A stretch of DNA of 64,000 nucleotides from Rhabdophis nuchalis (GCA_039707465.1 CM077647.1:116500610-116564609); one strand, 5' to 3'; shown: positions 19,985 to 30,620, numbered from the stretch's first letter. Notes: generated by a model from the letters alone, not told the origin. Numbers and translations: made by a program.

Positions 19985-20500
19985 GAGGCTAAGGGGTCCT
20001 TTTCCCTTAAGGTTTGGTTTGCTCTCTCAACCATTGCTTGGCCCTGACTATTGTAAGGTATACCGAATTTATGTATAATTCCCCATTTTTTACAAAAGGT
20101 GGCAAAGGCACTGCTAGTATAAGCAGGGCCATTGTCCGTTTTTAATTCTTTTGGGCGTCCCAGCGATGCAAAAGTCCGAATACAGTGATTTATGACATGT
20201 TTGGTGGTCTCACCCCTTTGGGGGGAGGCCATGATGAACCCTGAGTATGTATCAATAGATACATGTAAATACTTCCATGGGGAAAAGGGAGCATATTGGG
20301 TAACATCCATTTGCCAAATTTGACAACAATCAGTTCCCCTGGGGTTTACATCCATGGGAACAGCATGGGCTTGTTTGCTGCAGATGGGGCATTGCTGAAT
20401 AATAGCAGTGGCTTCACCTGAAGTAATACCAAATCGTTTAATGAGAGCCTTTGTAAATAGAGGAAATAATTTGTGAAACATAGAGACTGTCCAAGATGAG
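19985..20500 (-). pseudogene. pol: ERV integrase, zinc-finger remnant and catalytic core
   Basis: CPICSK is left of the zinc-binding domain. The core follows with WQMDVTQY, DTYSGF, KTDNGPAYTS and GQAMVERANQTL, so all three catalytic acidic residues (D, D, E) are visible. The frame is cut at about 19985, where the young CR1 was inserted; the C-terminal domain resumes at 15811 on the other side of it. Confidence 0.88.
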
Positions 20501-21084
20501 GTTAAAAGGTTGATCAGAAAATTGTTGAAAAGCCAAAATTGAAGCATAGAGTTCTGCGCGTTGGGCAGAAGTCTGTGGTGGAGTAATTTTTTGTGCAAAA
20601 ACTGTAGCAGCATCTGGAATTGGAAATGAAGAAAAAGGAGTTTCCCACACGAAAGGTATGGTTTTCAAAATTGTAATCTTGGATCAGGTGGATGATGACA
20701 AGAAACAGAACCAGGCCAGTCAGCAAGAGCATACTGTAATGCTTCGCTGGAGGCCAAAAGAGTTTCCCAAGTAGCAAGAGAAGAAGGAACATAGATTGTA
20801 GTTGGTTCCTGCCCAGCAAGTGCTTTAGCACGATGGCGACCCTTAATAATAAGGAGTGCCATTTGAGCTGGCTTTGTAATTAAGGTAGAATGAGGTGTGT
20901 GTAAAAGATGTATCCATTCAAGAATTAAGAGTGAAGGTGTAACTTGTACAATTGCAGCTATAGGTAATTGTAATGTGTTAATTATCAAAAGTGCAAGAGG
21001 AAAGCCATCCAGCAATCTGTCAACCCATTTTGTTTTCAAGGCTTTGTTTACTAAATGCATAGTGTCAAAGTGTTCTTTCTGCAA
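20438..21084 (-). pseudogene. pol: ERV reverse transcriptase end and RNase H, in two frames
   Basis: One frame (21084-20665) carries the thumb/connection region, with PSLLILEWIHLLHTP and a WETLLASS segment. A frameshift leads to 20668-20438 with AQRAELYASILAF and LILDSLYV, the Glu and Asp motifs of RNase H. The C-terminus of RNase H and the start of integrase are lost. Role in the intact virus: removal of template RNA. Confidence 0.75.
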
Positions 21085-21188
21085 TGGGATTTTGTCTGCT
21101 GGTTGCTTACCTTTAGTTAAGGCGTTGAAAAGAGGTGAAAGTTGAACAGTAGTAAGACCTAAATAAGGACGTATCCAATTAATGGAAC

Positions 21189-21413
21189 CTAAATAGTAGT
21201 AAGACCTAGATATTGAAAGGGAGGAAAAGTTTGAACTTTGTCAGAAGCTATGTAAAGACCCTTTGGATGCAAAGGAATGGAAAAAGAACAATCGTTTAAA
21301 TCAATAATCATCATGTCATAATTTTGAGAAATCAATTTTGGATTAGTTGTAAAAATCTGCCGTGGGGCGTGAGGTGAAGAGGCTTCAGGGAGCGAAATCA
21401 TAATGGCAGCCAA
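21189..21413 (-). pseudogene. pol: ERV reverse transcriptase fragment (palm region)
   Basis: It shows MIIDLNDCSFSIPLHPKG, the block holding the first catalytic aspartate of retroviral reverse transcriptase, then KVQTFPPFQYLGL, a later block. The YxDD box between them is deleted, so it is inactive. The wording fits beta-like or class II ERVs. Confidence 0.75.
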
Positions 21414-23830
21414 TTTCCCATAATGGAAAATTAATAGTCATAGCAAGAGCAAGGTCAGAAAAAGATTCTGAACTTCGCATGAAAGGTAAAGCCAATACTC
21501 CTCTAGAAGTAAAAGTTAAATATAAAAAAAAAATTACAGACAAAGCAGGAGGTAACGATTAAAGCAAAATATCAAAAAACTTGGAATCAACACTCAAAAA
21601 ATTTAAAAACAATTCAGATGGAAGGAAAGTTTCAAAGGCAGATATCAAAAACAAACAAACAAATGACATAAGATGGGGTACTTTAAATCTGACTTAAAAA
21701 AGATGTGAGAAAAATCAGCTTCATTGTTATGGAAGCTAGGTAACACCCATTAAATATGTGAGAAAATTTTTAAATGCAGGCAAAATAACAGAAAATCATT
21801 CCTGCTTATAGATTAAAATAAGCATAAAAATCAAAAATTGTCCAACAGAAAGATCAATATTGTTGGCAAAACTGAAAAAGAAATGTCATACAGTTTACAA
21901 TAATTGAATTGCATGAAAAAAGGTGAAAAGTAAAAAGTGAAATAGGATTATTTGTAGATAAATGTGGATATGTTGTGAAACTCACTTAAAAATCACTTTC
22001 TTTTCTCCTTCTGTCTGTTTTTCTCTGTCCCTTACTTTCTCTTTACTCACTTTCTTACTTTACTGTTCTTTCATTTTCTTCTTTTTCTTTATCTCTTTTT
22101 GCCTTTCTTTTTCTCTCTCTTTTCTACTTTTCTCTTTCCCTCTTTCACTTACGTTTACTTTCTTTCAGTCCCCTTTAAGATGTGTGAGTGTGTGTGTGTG
22201 TATGTGTGTGTGAGAGAGTGAATGTACTTTGAGTCCCCTTTAAGATGTGTGTGTGTGTGCCCTGTGTGATTTCACCCTTTCACCCCTCCCTTTGTCCCTC
22301 TCCTCCCCGGTCACTGTGTTCTTCAGAGAGATGCAGGCAAGAGGGGGGGGGGAAGTGGGCAAAAGAAGAGGGTGATCCCATTAAGGGGGCAGCAGTTTTT
22401 CTGCTCATTTTAAAAGTTTTTTGCAACATGAGCAAACAATTTTTGGGCGGAAGGACTCGAAAGATCTATGCCATCTTAGGGCTCCTCCCTTACCCCCACC
22501 TGGAGGAGGGCATTGCCAGTCCTCCCACAAGTAAGCAAATTCCGGTGAAAAATGAAAAAGAAGCAGGAAGTAATTTTTTTTGCAACGCGACCACCAGAAA
22601 AGATTTGGTGTCCATTTTGCAGACCAAAGGTTTAGTCTGACCACACCCTTACAATGAAAAATTTCACATTTATTCCAACAGACACACACCATTCAATGCA
22701 ATTCTTTCTGACTGATGTCACTCAAAACACAGATTAAATACATTCATACAAGGCCTTTTCACATGTACAAACATAAAACAATAGACTCCACTGTTCCCAA
22801 AAGAAAAAAAAATCTCTATACACCTAATGTGGCATTCAAATCTGGATGGATTCAGGATCTGCTGGTGTCCGGCCAAGCCCATGTCACTGGTGCAAAAGTG
22901 ACCAGGAGCGCTCTTTGACATTGTCTATGGCCCACGCCAGTTTTTCCAGCCCACCATTGTTGAATGCCTGCCGAACCACAAAGGGGCTCAGCTGTATCAT
23001 ATTAGGTAAAAATTCATTGAAACCCATAGAAAACGTTCAAGTCGGCTTGAATGAACAAAGAAGGTACACTTTATACTTTGATCAAAGTTAAAGTTCTGAG
23101 AAAGGATTCACATATGCAAAGGATATGAGAAGAAAATACAAAATTCAAAGGGATTGTCCCCTTTACACCAAAATAACTTTGTTCTTCAAAAAGCCTTTGT
23201 CCTTTGCATTCTAATTACTCTAACTATAGTTATTAGTTATTTTAATCAACATTTGTAAACTTTAAATCAAACTTTAAGTCATATAAACTAACATATGGTA
23301 AAACTTAGATCATATATCCTAACTGAATTTGCATTCTTCCTGGCTCAAAAGGTACTGTTAGCTTTTCCCTAGTTTGCTTAATTGCCCACTTAGTAATACA
23401 AAAGAGTGTGAAACTAGATTGCTCTGGTGTTAAAGGAGCAGGGAAGTACGTTCTCTTTTTCTTAAGGAAAAAGAGGTTGTAAAGAAAACCTCAGATCTTA
23501 TCACAGGAGGGACACTATGAATTGCTGGCATATGCTTCCACAGAAATACAAATTTATCTAAATACTAAACAGAATATTTCTAGCATACTTTCTCATAACA
23601 GATAGCAATAGCAAGTTTTCTACTTAAATGTAACAGATATCTAAAATAACAAGTTACAATCCTAAAAACCCCCGACTACAGCTAACTTTTATGTGCATTT
23701 AAACAAGGACACAAACTAGAGAGAAAAATTAAAGTAATCTTACAGTATAGTTTTCCTAAGCAATAAATATTTTTACATACCTGAAAACCAATTAGGTGTC
23801 CAATTAAAACATTAAGGTCCAATTAAAACA
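21414..23830 (-). other. ERV interior between gag and pol, degenerate, with a foreign insert
   Basis: No capsid, nucleocapsid or protease motif is visible. At about 21.96-22.69 kb it holds a pyrimidine-rich run, (TG)n repeats and two copies of gagtcccctttaagatgtg, then a GC-rich part that looks unlike the AT-rich ERV around it; this is probably a separate insertion. At 23101 and 23861 the words aaaggattcacatatgcaa and aaaaggattcaaatatgcaa recur, hinting at an internal duplication. Confidence 0.45.
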
Positions 23831-24331
23831 TCATCCATGCCATGATTTATAACGCTTGCGAAAAGGATTCAAATATGCAAGAAAAACAAAAAGTAACACG
23901 GACTCCCCCAGATAGCTGGACAAGGAGCTCTGGTTTGCTCCGATCTCTGCCGTGGAATCAGCAAATTCCTTTGACAAAACTAGACACATTTTTGCTGGCT
24001 TTTTGAAATCCATTTGCTGTGATATCTCGGACTCATATGGGGGTAGCATAGACTCCAGGAATGCCTGAGAGTCAGATTTATGACAAATTGTTTCCATGAC
24101 TATGCAAGGGGCCGCGTGGAGATATTCTCCTAATTTAGTCCACGCTGAGATTTTTAAAGTGCTTTTTTCAGGATAAGCCATGCACTTTGGCCAGATCAAA
24201 AGGAAAGTGATTTGTTTGTTTTTCAAACGGGGGAGAGATCTCCCTTCGTCTGGGGCAATTTTTACAGAAAATTCGGTTAATTCCCTCAGTTCATGTGCAC
24301 GACGTTTTTGTTGAGAGAATTTCCTGCCCAC
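23831..24331 (-). pseudogene. gag: ERV gag start (matrix region), 166 codons
   Basis: The frame opens 120 bp after the primer-binding site with MGRKFSQQKRR. Gly at position 2 is suitable for myristoylation and is followed by a basic stretch, as in retroviral matrix proteins. The rest has no clear domain. The frame ends after 166 codons and no capsid (major homology region) or zinc-knuckle sequence follows, so gag is truncated. The assignment rests on position and N-terminus. Confidence 0.6.
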
Positions 24332-24450
24332 GGAAAGGTCCTATCGTGTTGCAGACAGGATGGTGTGCATGCAGCTCCTCCCGAGTGGGTGAGTAGAGAC
24401 AGTCCGAGGCCTACACCGGAGGCAAGAACTTCGTGTTCAGGATAGCCGGT

Positions 24451-24469
24451 ATCAGGTCGAGGGTCACCA
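24451..24469 (-). promoter_or_regulatory. Retroviral primer-binding site, tRNA-Trp-like
   Basis: Two bases after the 5' LTR the minus strand reads TGGTGACCCTCGACCTGAT. It starts with the obligatory TGG (complement of tRNA CCA). It resembles the tRNA-Trp site used by avian alpharetroviruses, apart from one extra T and one substitution. It is the start point of minus-strand DNA synthesis. Confidence 0.7.
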
Positions 24470-24471
24470 TT

Positions 24472-24988
24472 TGTGGTGAAATAGCGCCCCCTATTGAGGG
24501 AACGCTGTACCACAGAAGGCGGGCTGCTCCGGTGGGAAAATAAGAACGAAACACATGGGATTTTCCTCCAAATGAGCGCGCCCTGACTAGCTCAGTGCGG
24601 GTCTTTTTATTAGATACAGAAGTAAAAGATACATTTCAGTACAGCGTTGTTTGGACATTCAGTTACTTGGTAGAATATGCCTAGTTGCTTAGCAGAATAT
24701 AGTCGCTTGGTAAAACACATATAATAGCCTGGGAAAATACATTCAGCTATCCAGTGGCCTGGGAAAATACATTCAGCTATCTAGCAAAATACATTTGGTT
24801 ACATTTTGTGTATTGCTTTGTATCCAAGAATTGGGTGATGGTACACACTACTCTTTGTTAGCCTTTGTCAGGCGAGATGACGTGTGCTTCCTAGGTTCAG
24901 GGTTCATTCAGTGGCCTAACAATGGTTTAAAGCCTATACTAATTTAAAACCTACTGAACTGCCAAAACCTGGAATGATAATCGCAACA
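24472..24988 (-). repeat. 5' LTR of the ERV
   Basis: 517 bp, starting TGTTGCGATT and ending TTCACCACA on the minus strand (TG...CA). It holds a TATTATATG box-like stretch, a polyadenylation signal AATAAA (RC of tttatt, about 24606-24611) and two nearly identical 30-bp direct repeats (ggcctgggaaaatacattca). It differs from the other LTR at about 6 sites by eye. Confidence 0.95.
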
Positions 24989-25065
24989 GTCTCCTACTTG
25001 AGCAGCAGATTGGATTAGATGACCTGCAAGGTCCCTTCCAACTCTGTTAATCTAATCTAAAAAGT
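24989..25065 (+). mobile_element. Old CR1 3' tail, right-hand piece
   Basis: It begins with the duplicated gtctcc and continues the 13180-13836 CR1: gattggattagatgacctgc, aaggtcccttccaactctg, then the ttaatctaatctaa tail. Confidence 0.88.
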
Positions 25066-25140
25066 TTCAAAGATTCTGCATTCTTGAGTTGGAAAAGTAC
25101 GTACTTAGTATGCACACATGAAAGCTGAGTATTCTGCATA

Positions 25141-25430
25141 CTGTACAGGTAGTCCTCAACTTACAACAGTTAATTTTGTGACTGATCAAAGATACAATGG
25201 TACAGAAAAAATGTCTTATGGCTATTTATCACACTTACAGCAATAGCAGCATCCTGATGGTCACATGATCAAAATTCAGACGCTTGGCAACTGATTCATA
25301 TTTATGAACCTTATGCCCCAGGGTTCACCTTTTGTGACTTTCTGATCAGCAAAGAGAATGGAGAAGCTAAATTCACTTAACAACCATGTTATTAACTTAA
25401 CAATTACAGTTGTTACCAGCTTAACTCTAT
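25141..25430. mobile_element. TA-flanked DNA transposon (MITE), degenerate
   Basis: It begins acaggtagtcctcaacttac, then holds gcagcatcctgatggtcaca, atgatcaaaattcag and ttggcaactgattcatattt. The same words in the same order occur in the copy at 35378-35703. The right end is worn. Confidence 0.75.
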
Positions 25431-25650
25431 TGCAACCTCTTCCAATCAGAGTAGAAAGTACTCTACTACAAAATCAAAACCTCATAAGCTATAAGATCTT
25501 TCAACAGCATACTCTACAAAAATAATTTAAGGTGGATGAGAAGAATTCAATGAGCCACTCATCTGTAAAACACTGATGTCAACAAATATTCATGTTTCTT
25601 TGTTAATTAGTCATTCTATATCCATTAACTAATTAAACACAAGAGCTTCA
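25431..25650. other. Intergenic, nothing recognised
   Basis: AT-rich, without motif or open frame of note. Confidence 0.35.
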
Positions 25651-25785
25651 ATACAATACAATAGCAGAGTTGGAAGGGACCTTGTAGGTCTTCTAGTCCA
25701 ACCCCCTGCGTGGGCAGGAACCTTATACCATTTCAGACAAATGGCTGTCTAACATCTTTTTAAAGACTTCCAGGGTTCATGGTGG
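25651..25785 (-). mobile_element. CR1 LINE, very short 3' end
   Basis: An aatacaatacaat tail, then gcagagttggaagggacctt, gtaggtcttctagtccaacc and the final ORF2 codons. It is severely 5'-truncated (about 130 bp) but close in sequence to the young copies. Confidence 0.9.
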
Positions 25786-26021
25786 TGTTCCTTCATAATA
25801 AACTATGTGGGAAGATGTGGTCTTTCTACGCCTGCAGAAGTTGATACAGTATGAGTGAAATGACATTCTAGCCAATAAAAATTATTCTGCACATATAAGT
25901 TCCAAAGGTGCTTTTTCAGAAGGCAACTGGACTCATCCAAGAAGCGAAACATCTTCAAAGAAAACCAGAAAGTCCAGTTGCCATTGGAAAAAAACACCTT
26001 TGGGACAAACATGATCTGGAT

Positions 26022-26147
26022 CAGGGGTCTCCAACCTTTGCAACTTTAAGTCTGAAGGACTTCAGCTCCCAGACTTCTCAAGCTGGCTGGAGAAGTCTGG
26101 GAGCTGAAGTCCTTCAGACTTAAAGTTGCAAAGGTTGGAGACCCCTG
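26022..26147. mobile_element. hAT fold-back MITE, 126 bp
   Basis: The two arms begin caggggtctccaacctttgc and end with the exact complement, around a centre of only a few bases. An exact 8-bp duplication, atctggat, flanks it (26014-26021, 26148-26155). Confidence 0.95.
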
Positions 26148-26155
26148 ATCTGGAT

Positions 26156-27278
26156 GACTGAGAATCTCCATAGACATCTACATATATAAGGTACTGGCAA
26201 GCATATCACATTGATTTCAGACTGTAATCAAAAGAAAATGAAACATTTTCTGAAAATGAAGAAAACTGTAATGGAAGAAATGTCACTTTGAACCTAGGTG
26301 ATTTGCCAACTTGCCTAAATTGAGCTTTCTAGAAACACACAACTATTGTTGTACCAAATTAACAGCAATGAAAATATGAAATGACACACAGTATAACTAA
26401 TGAGAAAAACAGAGAGACAGGGGGGTGGGGAGTCACATGATCAAAGTTCAAATGCTTTATTTCCTTTTTGCCCCTCCCAATGCAGCTGCAGGACAGAGGC
26501 AAAGAGAAGGTAGATATGGCATTCCTAGATAAGCATGGTCTTTCTAGGATTTTTTCCCCTACTGGCTACACTACAATCAGGAAAGGTTAATTCATCCAGT
26601 TAGGTTTCTCAATCTTGATCAACCTTAAGATGTATAGACTTCAAGTCGAGCAAACATGGGAATCAAATCCTATTGCCTGGGGACTTCTGCAAGTTAAAAT
26701 CCATAAAATTTAAAGTTGCCAAGACTGAGTGCTCTGGTATTTGGAGAATTGATTTTATGTTAAAGTTACCCTTGTCTAAGACACTGTTTTCACATAACAT
26801 GCTTACTTAAGCTATACAGATCTTAAACTATAATATTTGATTTGTTTAATTAAGCACATACTATAAGAATGAGGCTACTAGGTATTGTCATTCCTAGTAC
26901 TGCTGATGTTGATTCTGGCTAAACAGTCACCTCTAGTGTTACATTCTGTTCATTATAGCCCAGATTTTTATTTAAAGTTCTGATCTAGCCAGGAAAAGCC
27001 AGTACATCAATAAGTATCTAGCACTATTTGCTGATGAAATTGTGATAATGAATGACTTAGTTAGGCGGAGGAAATATATAAATAGGTAATAATTATACAG
27101 TTATCAGTTGCCCAAATCTGGATCAAATATCAGCCACTTTTTAGAACCAGGCAGGTATCTTTTTAATGGTGTTATTTATCACCTGCCCATAAACCTAAAG
27201 GTTGTTTAATCCATTATTGGGTCTTGCACATTTTGATTGCTAAAATATGTATGACTGCTAGAGGGCAGAAAAAGGATA
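26156..27278. other. Intergenic, nothing recognised
   Basis: AT-rich sequence. I searched by eye for exon-like frames on both strands and saw none worth naming. A short weak repeat may be present near 26600-26700 (ttctcaatcttgatcaacct ... cctggggacttctgcaag), possibly an old fold-back element. Confidence 0.4.
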
Positions 27279-27286
27279 TACTAAGA

Positions 27287-27681
27287 CAATAATGGCAAAC
27301 CTTTTTGGCACCAAGTGCCGAAAAGAGAGCACTTTGTGCGTTTGCGCCACGACCACAAAGAGGAGCTGTCCATGTGTCATGAGCGCGCTGGAAAATGTAC
27401 TTCTGGTTTCTGGCGTGCACATGCCCGCCAACCAGCGAGTCTTCCAGTTACTGCCGCACATGAGCAGAGGACAACCAGCTGGCTGGCACGCATGCTCACG
27501 CCAGAAAATGGAAGACCAGCTCTTCTGGTTTCCGGCACTGCCGCACACACAAAGGCCAACTGATTGTCACGTGTGCATGCGTGCCAGAAACCTTGAAGAG
27601 GAACGGGCGACACTGCACGTGCCATACAACATGGCTCCGCATGCCACTTTGGGGACTTGTGCCATAGGTTCAGCATCATGG
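27287..27681. mobile_element. hAT-type non-autonomous transposon, 395 bp
   Basis: The ends caataatggcaaacctttt and aggttcagcatcatgg match the 5779 and 9805 elements. The flanks tactaaga and cactaaga match at 7 of 8. Overlapping frames on both strands inside it (about 27292-27687) reflect its higher GC content, not genes. Confidence 0.8.
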
Positions 27682-27694
27682 CACTAAGACTGCT

Positions 27695-27925
27695 TTGTAG
27701 AGCAAGTCCCTCTAGTGGTTAAGGCGCCAGGCCAGAAACTATGAGATCAGGGGTTCTAGTTCCGCTAGCTACAAAGTCAGTTGGGTGACTTTGGTGTAAT
27801 ATTCTTCATTCTCTTTCAGCCCTAGGAAGGAAGGAAGAGCAAACTGTATCCAAAATCTTGCCAAGAAAAATGCAAGAACTTGTCACCAGGAGTACAAATA
27901 AAACCTGACTTGAAGAAACCAACAC
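27695..27925 (+). mobile_element. tRNA-derived SINE with visible A and B boxes
   Basis: It shows tctagtggttaaggcgccag (A-box region) and gatcaggggttctagttccg (B box), then the body gtcagttgggtgactttggt and an A-rich tail (acaaataaaac). The internal pol III promoter is that of the tRNA-like head. It is a SINE, not a tRNA gene, because no cloverleaf 3' half follows. Confidence 0.8.
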
Positions 27926-28446
27926 AGAATAACAGTTATTTGCTTCCATCTAGTGGCCATCAAGTAGGATGTCCCAAAGGCAAACGGATCCCCCCCCCCC
28001 CCAGCCCTCCATCAAGTAGGATGATGTGTTAACTCATTTTCCCCCAGCAAAACCAGCTTTAAAATTCTCAGCATCATCAATACCACATTCGGTATCTCTG
28101 AATGATCTCATTTTTCTATATTGCATAGATAATCCTCTGAAACCTTGCTCCGCAAATCTACCAAAATTGGAGACACCGTATCTAGACTGCTAAAATAAGA
28201 ATAACCATTAGGTGAAGTTTTGTGTACCTCTTTGTAGCTATTTACTCATTTTCTGGATCTTTTCAACCCAGGTCTGATATCGCTATTTAATTACAATATT
28301 TCTTTACAGCGTTTCACATATAGATTCTGCATAAGACATTTAACAGGACAATTGCTTATCAAATGTGTTTGTGTGTTCCATTGTCTTTTGTCAATAATTC
28401 TCAGACATCTATAGGGCATATCTAATAATACTTAAAAACAACATTA
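27926..28446. other. Intergenic, nothing recognised
   Basis: It contains a poly(C) run at about 27991-28002 and AT-rich sequence. No gene is seen. Confidence 0.35.
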
Positions 28447-28520
28447 ATTACAATACAATACAATACAATACAATACAATACAATACAATACAATACAATA
28501 CAATACAATACAATACAATA
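28447..28520. repeat. (AATAC)n microsatellite at a CR1 3' tail
   Basis: About 14 perfect pentamers abut the 3' end of the minus-strand CR1 at 28521. The unit matches the ATTGT-type tail of other CR1 copies, so the array grew from the tail. Confidence 0.97.
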
Positions 28521-29990
28521 GCAGAGTTGGAAGGGGCCTTGTAGGTCTTCTAGTCCAACCCCCTGCGTGGGCAGGAACCTTATACCATTTCAGACAAATG
28601 GCTATCTAACATCTTTTTAAAGACTTCCAGGGTTGGGGCATTCACAACTTCTGGAGGCAAGCTGTTCCAGAGGTTAATTGTTCTAACTGTCAGGAAATTT
28701 CTCCTTAGTTCTAAGTTTCTTCTCTCCTTGATTAGTTTCCACCCATTGCTTCTTGTCCTGCCCCCAGGTGCCTTGGAGAATAGTTTGACTCCCTCTTCTT
28801 TGTGGCACCCTCTGAGATATCGGAACACTGCTATCATGTCTCCCCTGGTCCTTCTCTTCATCAAACTAGACATACCCAGTTCCTGCAACCATTCTTCATG
28901 TTTTAGCCTCCAGTCCCTTAATCATCTTGGTTGCTCTTCTCTGCACTCTTTCCAGAGTCTCCATGTCTTTTCTACATCGTGGCGACCAAAACTGTATGCA
29001 GTATTCCAAGTGTGGCCTTACCAAGGCACTATACAGTGGCATTAACACTTCACGTGATCTAGATTCTATCCCTCTATTTATGCAGCCTAGAACTGTGTTG
29101 GCTTTTTTGGCAGCTGCTGCACACTGCTGGCTCATATTTAAATGGTTGTCCACTAGGATTCCAAGATCCCTCTCACAGTTGCTACTATTGAGCAAGGTAC
29201 CACCTATACTGTACCTGTGCATTTTGTTTTTCTTGCCTAAATGTAGAACCTTACTTTTTTCACAATTGAATTTCATTTTGTTAGATAGTGCCCAATGTTC
29301 AAGTTTCTCAAGATCCTTCTGTATCTTAAGCCTATTTTCTGGAGTGTTGGCTATTCCTGCCAGCTTGGTGTCGTCTGCAAATTTGATGAGTTCCCCATTT
29401 ATCCCCTCATCCAAATCATTGATGAAGATGTTGAAGAGTACTGGGCCTAAAACAGAGCCTTGGGGTACTCCACTGCATACTTCCTTCCATGTAGATGCAG
29501 TTCCATTGAACGTTGAGTGCGGTTGGTCAGCCAGTTGCGAATCCATCTGATGGTGATGCTGTCTAACCCACATTTTTCTACTTTATCTAATAGTAGGTTA
29601 TGGTCTACTTTATCAAATGCCTTACTGAAGTCCAAGTAAATTATATCGACAGCATTCCTCTGGTCCACTAATTTTGTCACTTTGTCAAAGAATGCAATTA
29701 GATCTGTTTTTGACAAACCCATGTTGGCTTTTGGCTATTACTTTGTTTGCTTCTAGGTATTCGCTTATTTGTTGCTTAATTATCTTTTCCAGAATCTTCC
29801 CTGGTATTGAGGTCAGGCTGATGGGTCTATAGTTTCCTGGATCTGTTTTTTTTCCTTTTTTGAAGATGGGAACCATATCAGCTCTTTTCCAGTCTTCTGG
29901 CAGTTCCCCAGTGCTCCAGGATCTCTGAAAGATATAGTTCAGTGGTTCTGAGATCTCGTCTGCCAGTTCCTTCACTGCCAGTTCCTTCAC
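28447..29990 (-). mobile_element. CR1 LINE, 5'-truncated, ORF2 in pieces
   Basis: On the minus strand it holds the 3' tail, then ORF2 fragments 28580-28888, 28896-29573, 29447-29722 and 29685-29990. Its reverse-transcriptase motifs ([33 protein letters not shown]) are intact but lie in different frames. It starts inside the reverse transcriptase near LKELADEISEP. The wording is very close to the 17-20 kb copy, so it is a fairly recent insertion. Confidence 0.92.
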
Positions 29991-30372
29991 TATCACTAAG
30001 ATGTCAATATTTATCAATGAGAAAGAATTGCTCATTTTACACTAGCCTTGAAATTTTAGCATAACTATACCATTTTTAAAAAAAGAAATCTATTATCTTG
30101 GAATAGGGTCACTTGTTTAAAATGTTTCCTCTTTATTCTGGGTATAGTTGTACCTCTAAGGTAGTTGGTCGGCAAACTCATTAGTCAAGAGAGCCAAATA
30201 TCAACAATACAATGATTGAAATTTATTTTGAGAGCCAGAAGGTGTGGCCTATTTTGTGGAAGTGGCTCAGCAATCATGTGATCGGGTGGGCGTGGCCAAC
30301 TTGGAAAATGTGGTGAAACTCACTTAACAATAGTCTTGCTTAGCAACCAAAATTTTGGGCTCGTGGTCATAA

Positions 30373-30620
30373 GTTCTTTCTTTTTTTCTTTCTTTTTTTT
30401 CTTTTTCTTTGTCTATCTGTCTCTGTCTGTCTGTCTGTCTCTCTGTATCTGTCTCTCTCTCCTCCCTCTGCCCATCTGTCAGTGTGTGTGTGTCTGTCTG
30501 TCTGTCTCTCATTCACTCACTTAATCACTCATTCTGTGTCTCTGTCTATCTTTCTCTCCCTTCCTCTCTGTCTCTCCCTGTCTCTCTCTGTGTGTCTGTC
30601 ACTCTCTCTGTGTGTCTCAT
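30373..30620. repeat. Pyrimidine microsatellite (TTTC, TCTG, TC types)
   Basis: Mixed TTTC, CTGT and TCTC units. They directly follow the module cttgcttagcaaccaaaatt, then ttgggctc, shared with 12.48 kb and 61.63 kb. Confidence 0.92.

Larger units (their letters stand above)
15826..19985 (+). mobile_element. CR1 LINE, nearly full-length and young, inserted in ERV integrase
   Basis: It holds ORF1 (15872-16870), a short spacer, ORF2 (17029-19898, one frameshift), and a CR1 3' end (gggttggactagaagaccta, then caaggtcccttccaact) with short tattgtatt repeats. It is antisense to the ERV. No clear target duplication is seen, which is common for CR1. It is the reference copy for all other CR1 pieces in the window. 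Confidence 0.93.
13837..24988 (-). mobile_element. Endogenous retrovirus (beta-like pol), defective, with CR1 inserted in it
   Basis: Two 517-bp LTRs bound the element, with a 6-bp target duplication, gtctcc, at 13831-13836 and 24989-24994. The order on the minus strand is LTR, primer-binding site, gag start, reverse transcriptase, RNase H, integrase, env remnants, polypurine tract, LTR. The body without the CR1 insert is about 6 kb, short for a retrovirus, so much of gag, protease, the start of pol and env is missing. All genes are broken. The 6-bp duplication and motif wording suit betaretrovirus-like ERVs. Confidence 0.92.

Noticed and set aside
23831..24331. Considered as a host gene exon
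   Set aside because: Its place just after the LTR and primer-binding site, and the MGxxxS start, fit retroviral gag better.
27292..27687. 131-codon plus frame and overlapping minus frames
   Set aside because: They fall within a hAT MITE with a mapped 8-bp duplication; no domain.
27695..27780. Possible tRNA gene
   Set aside because: A and B boxes are present but the 3' half does not complete a cloverleaf, and the SINE body follows.
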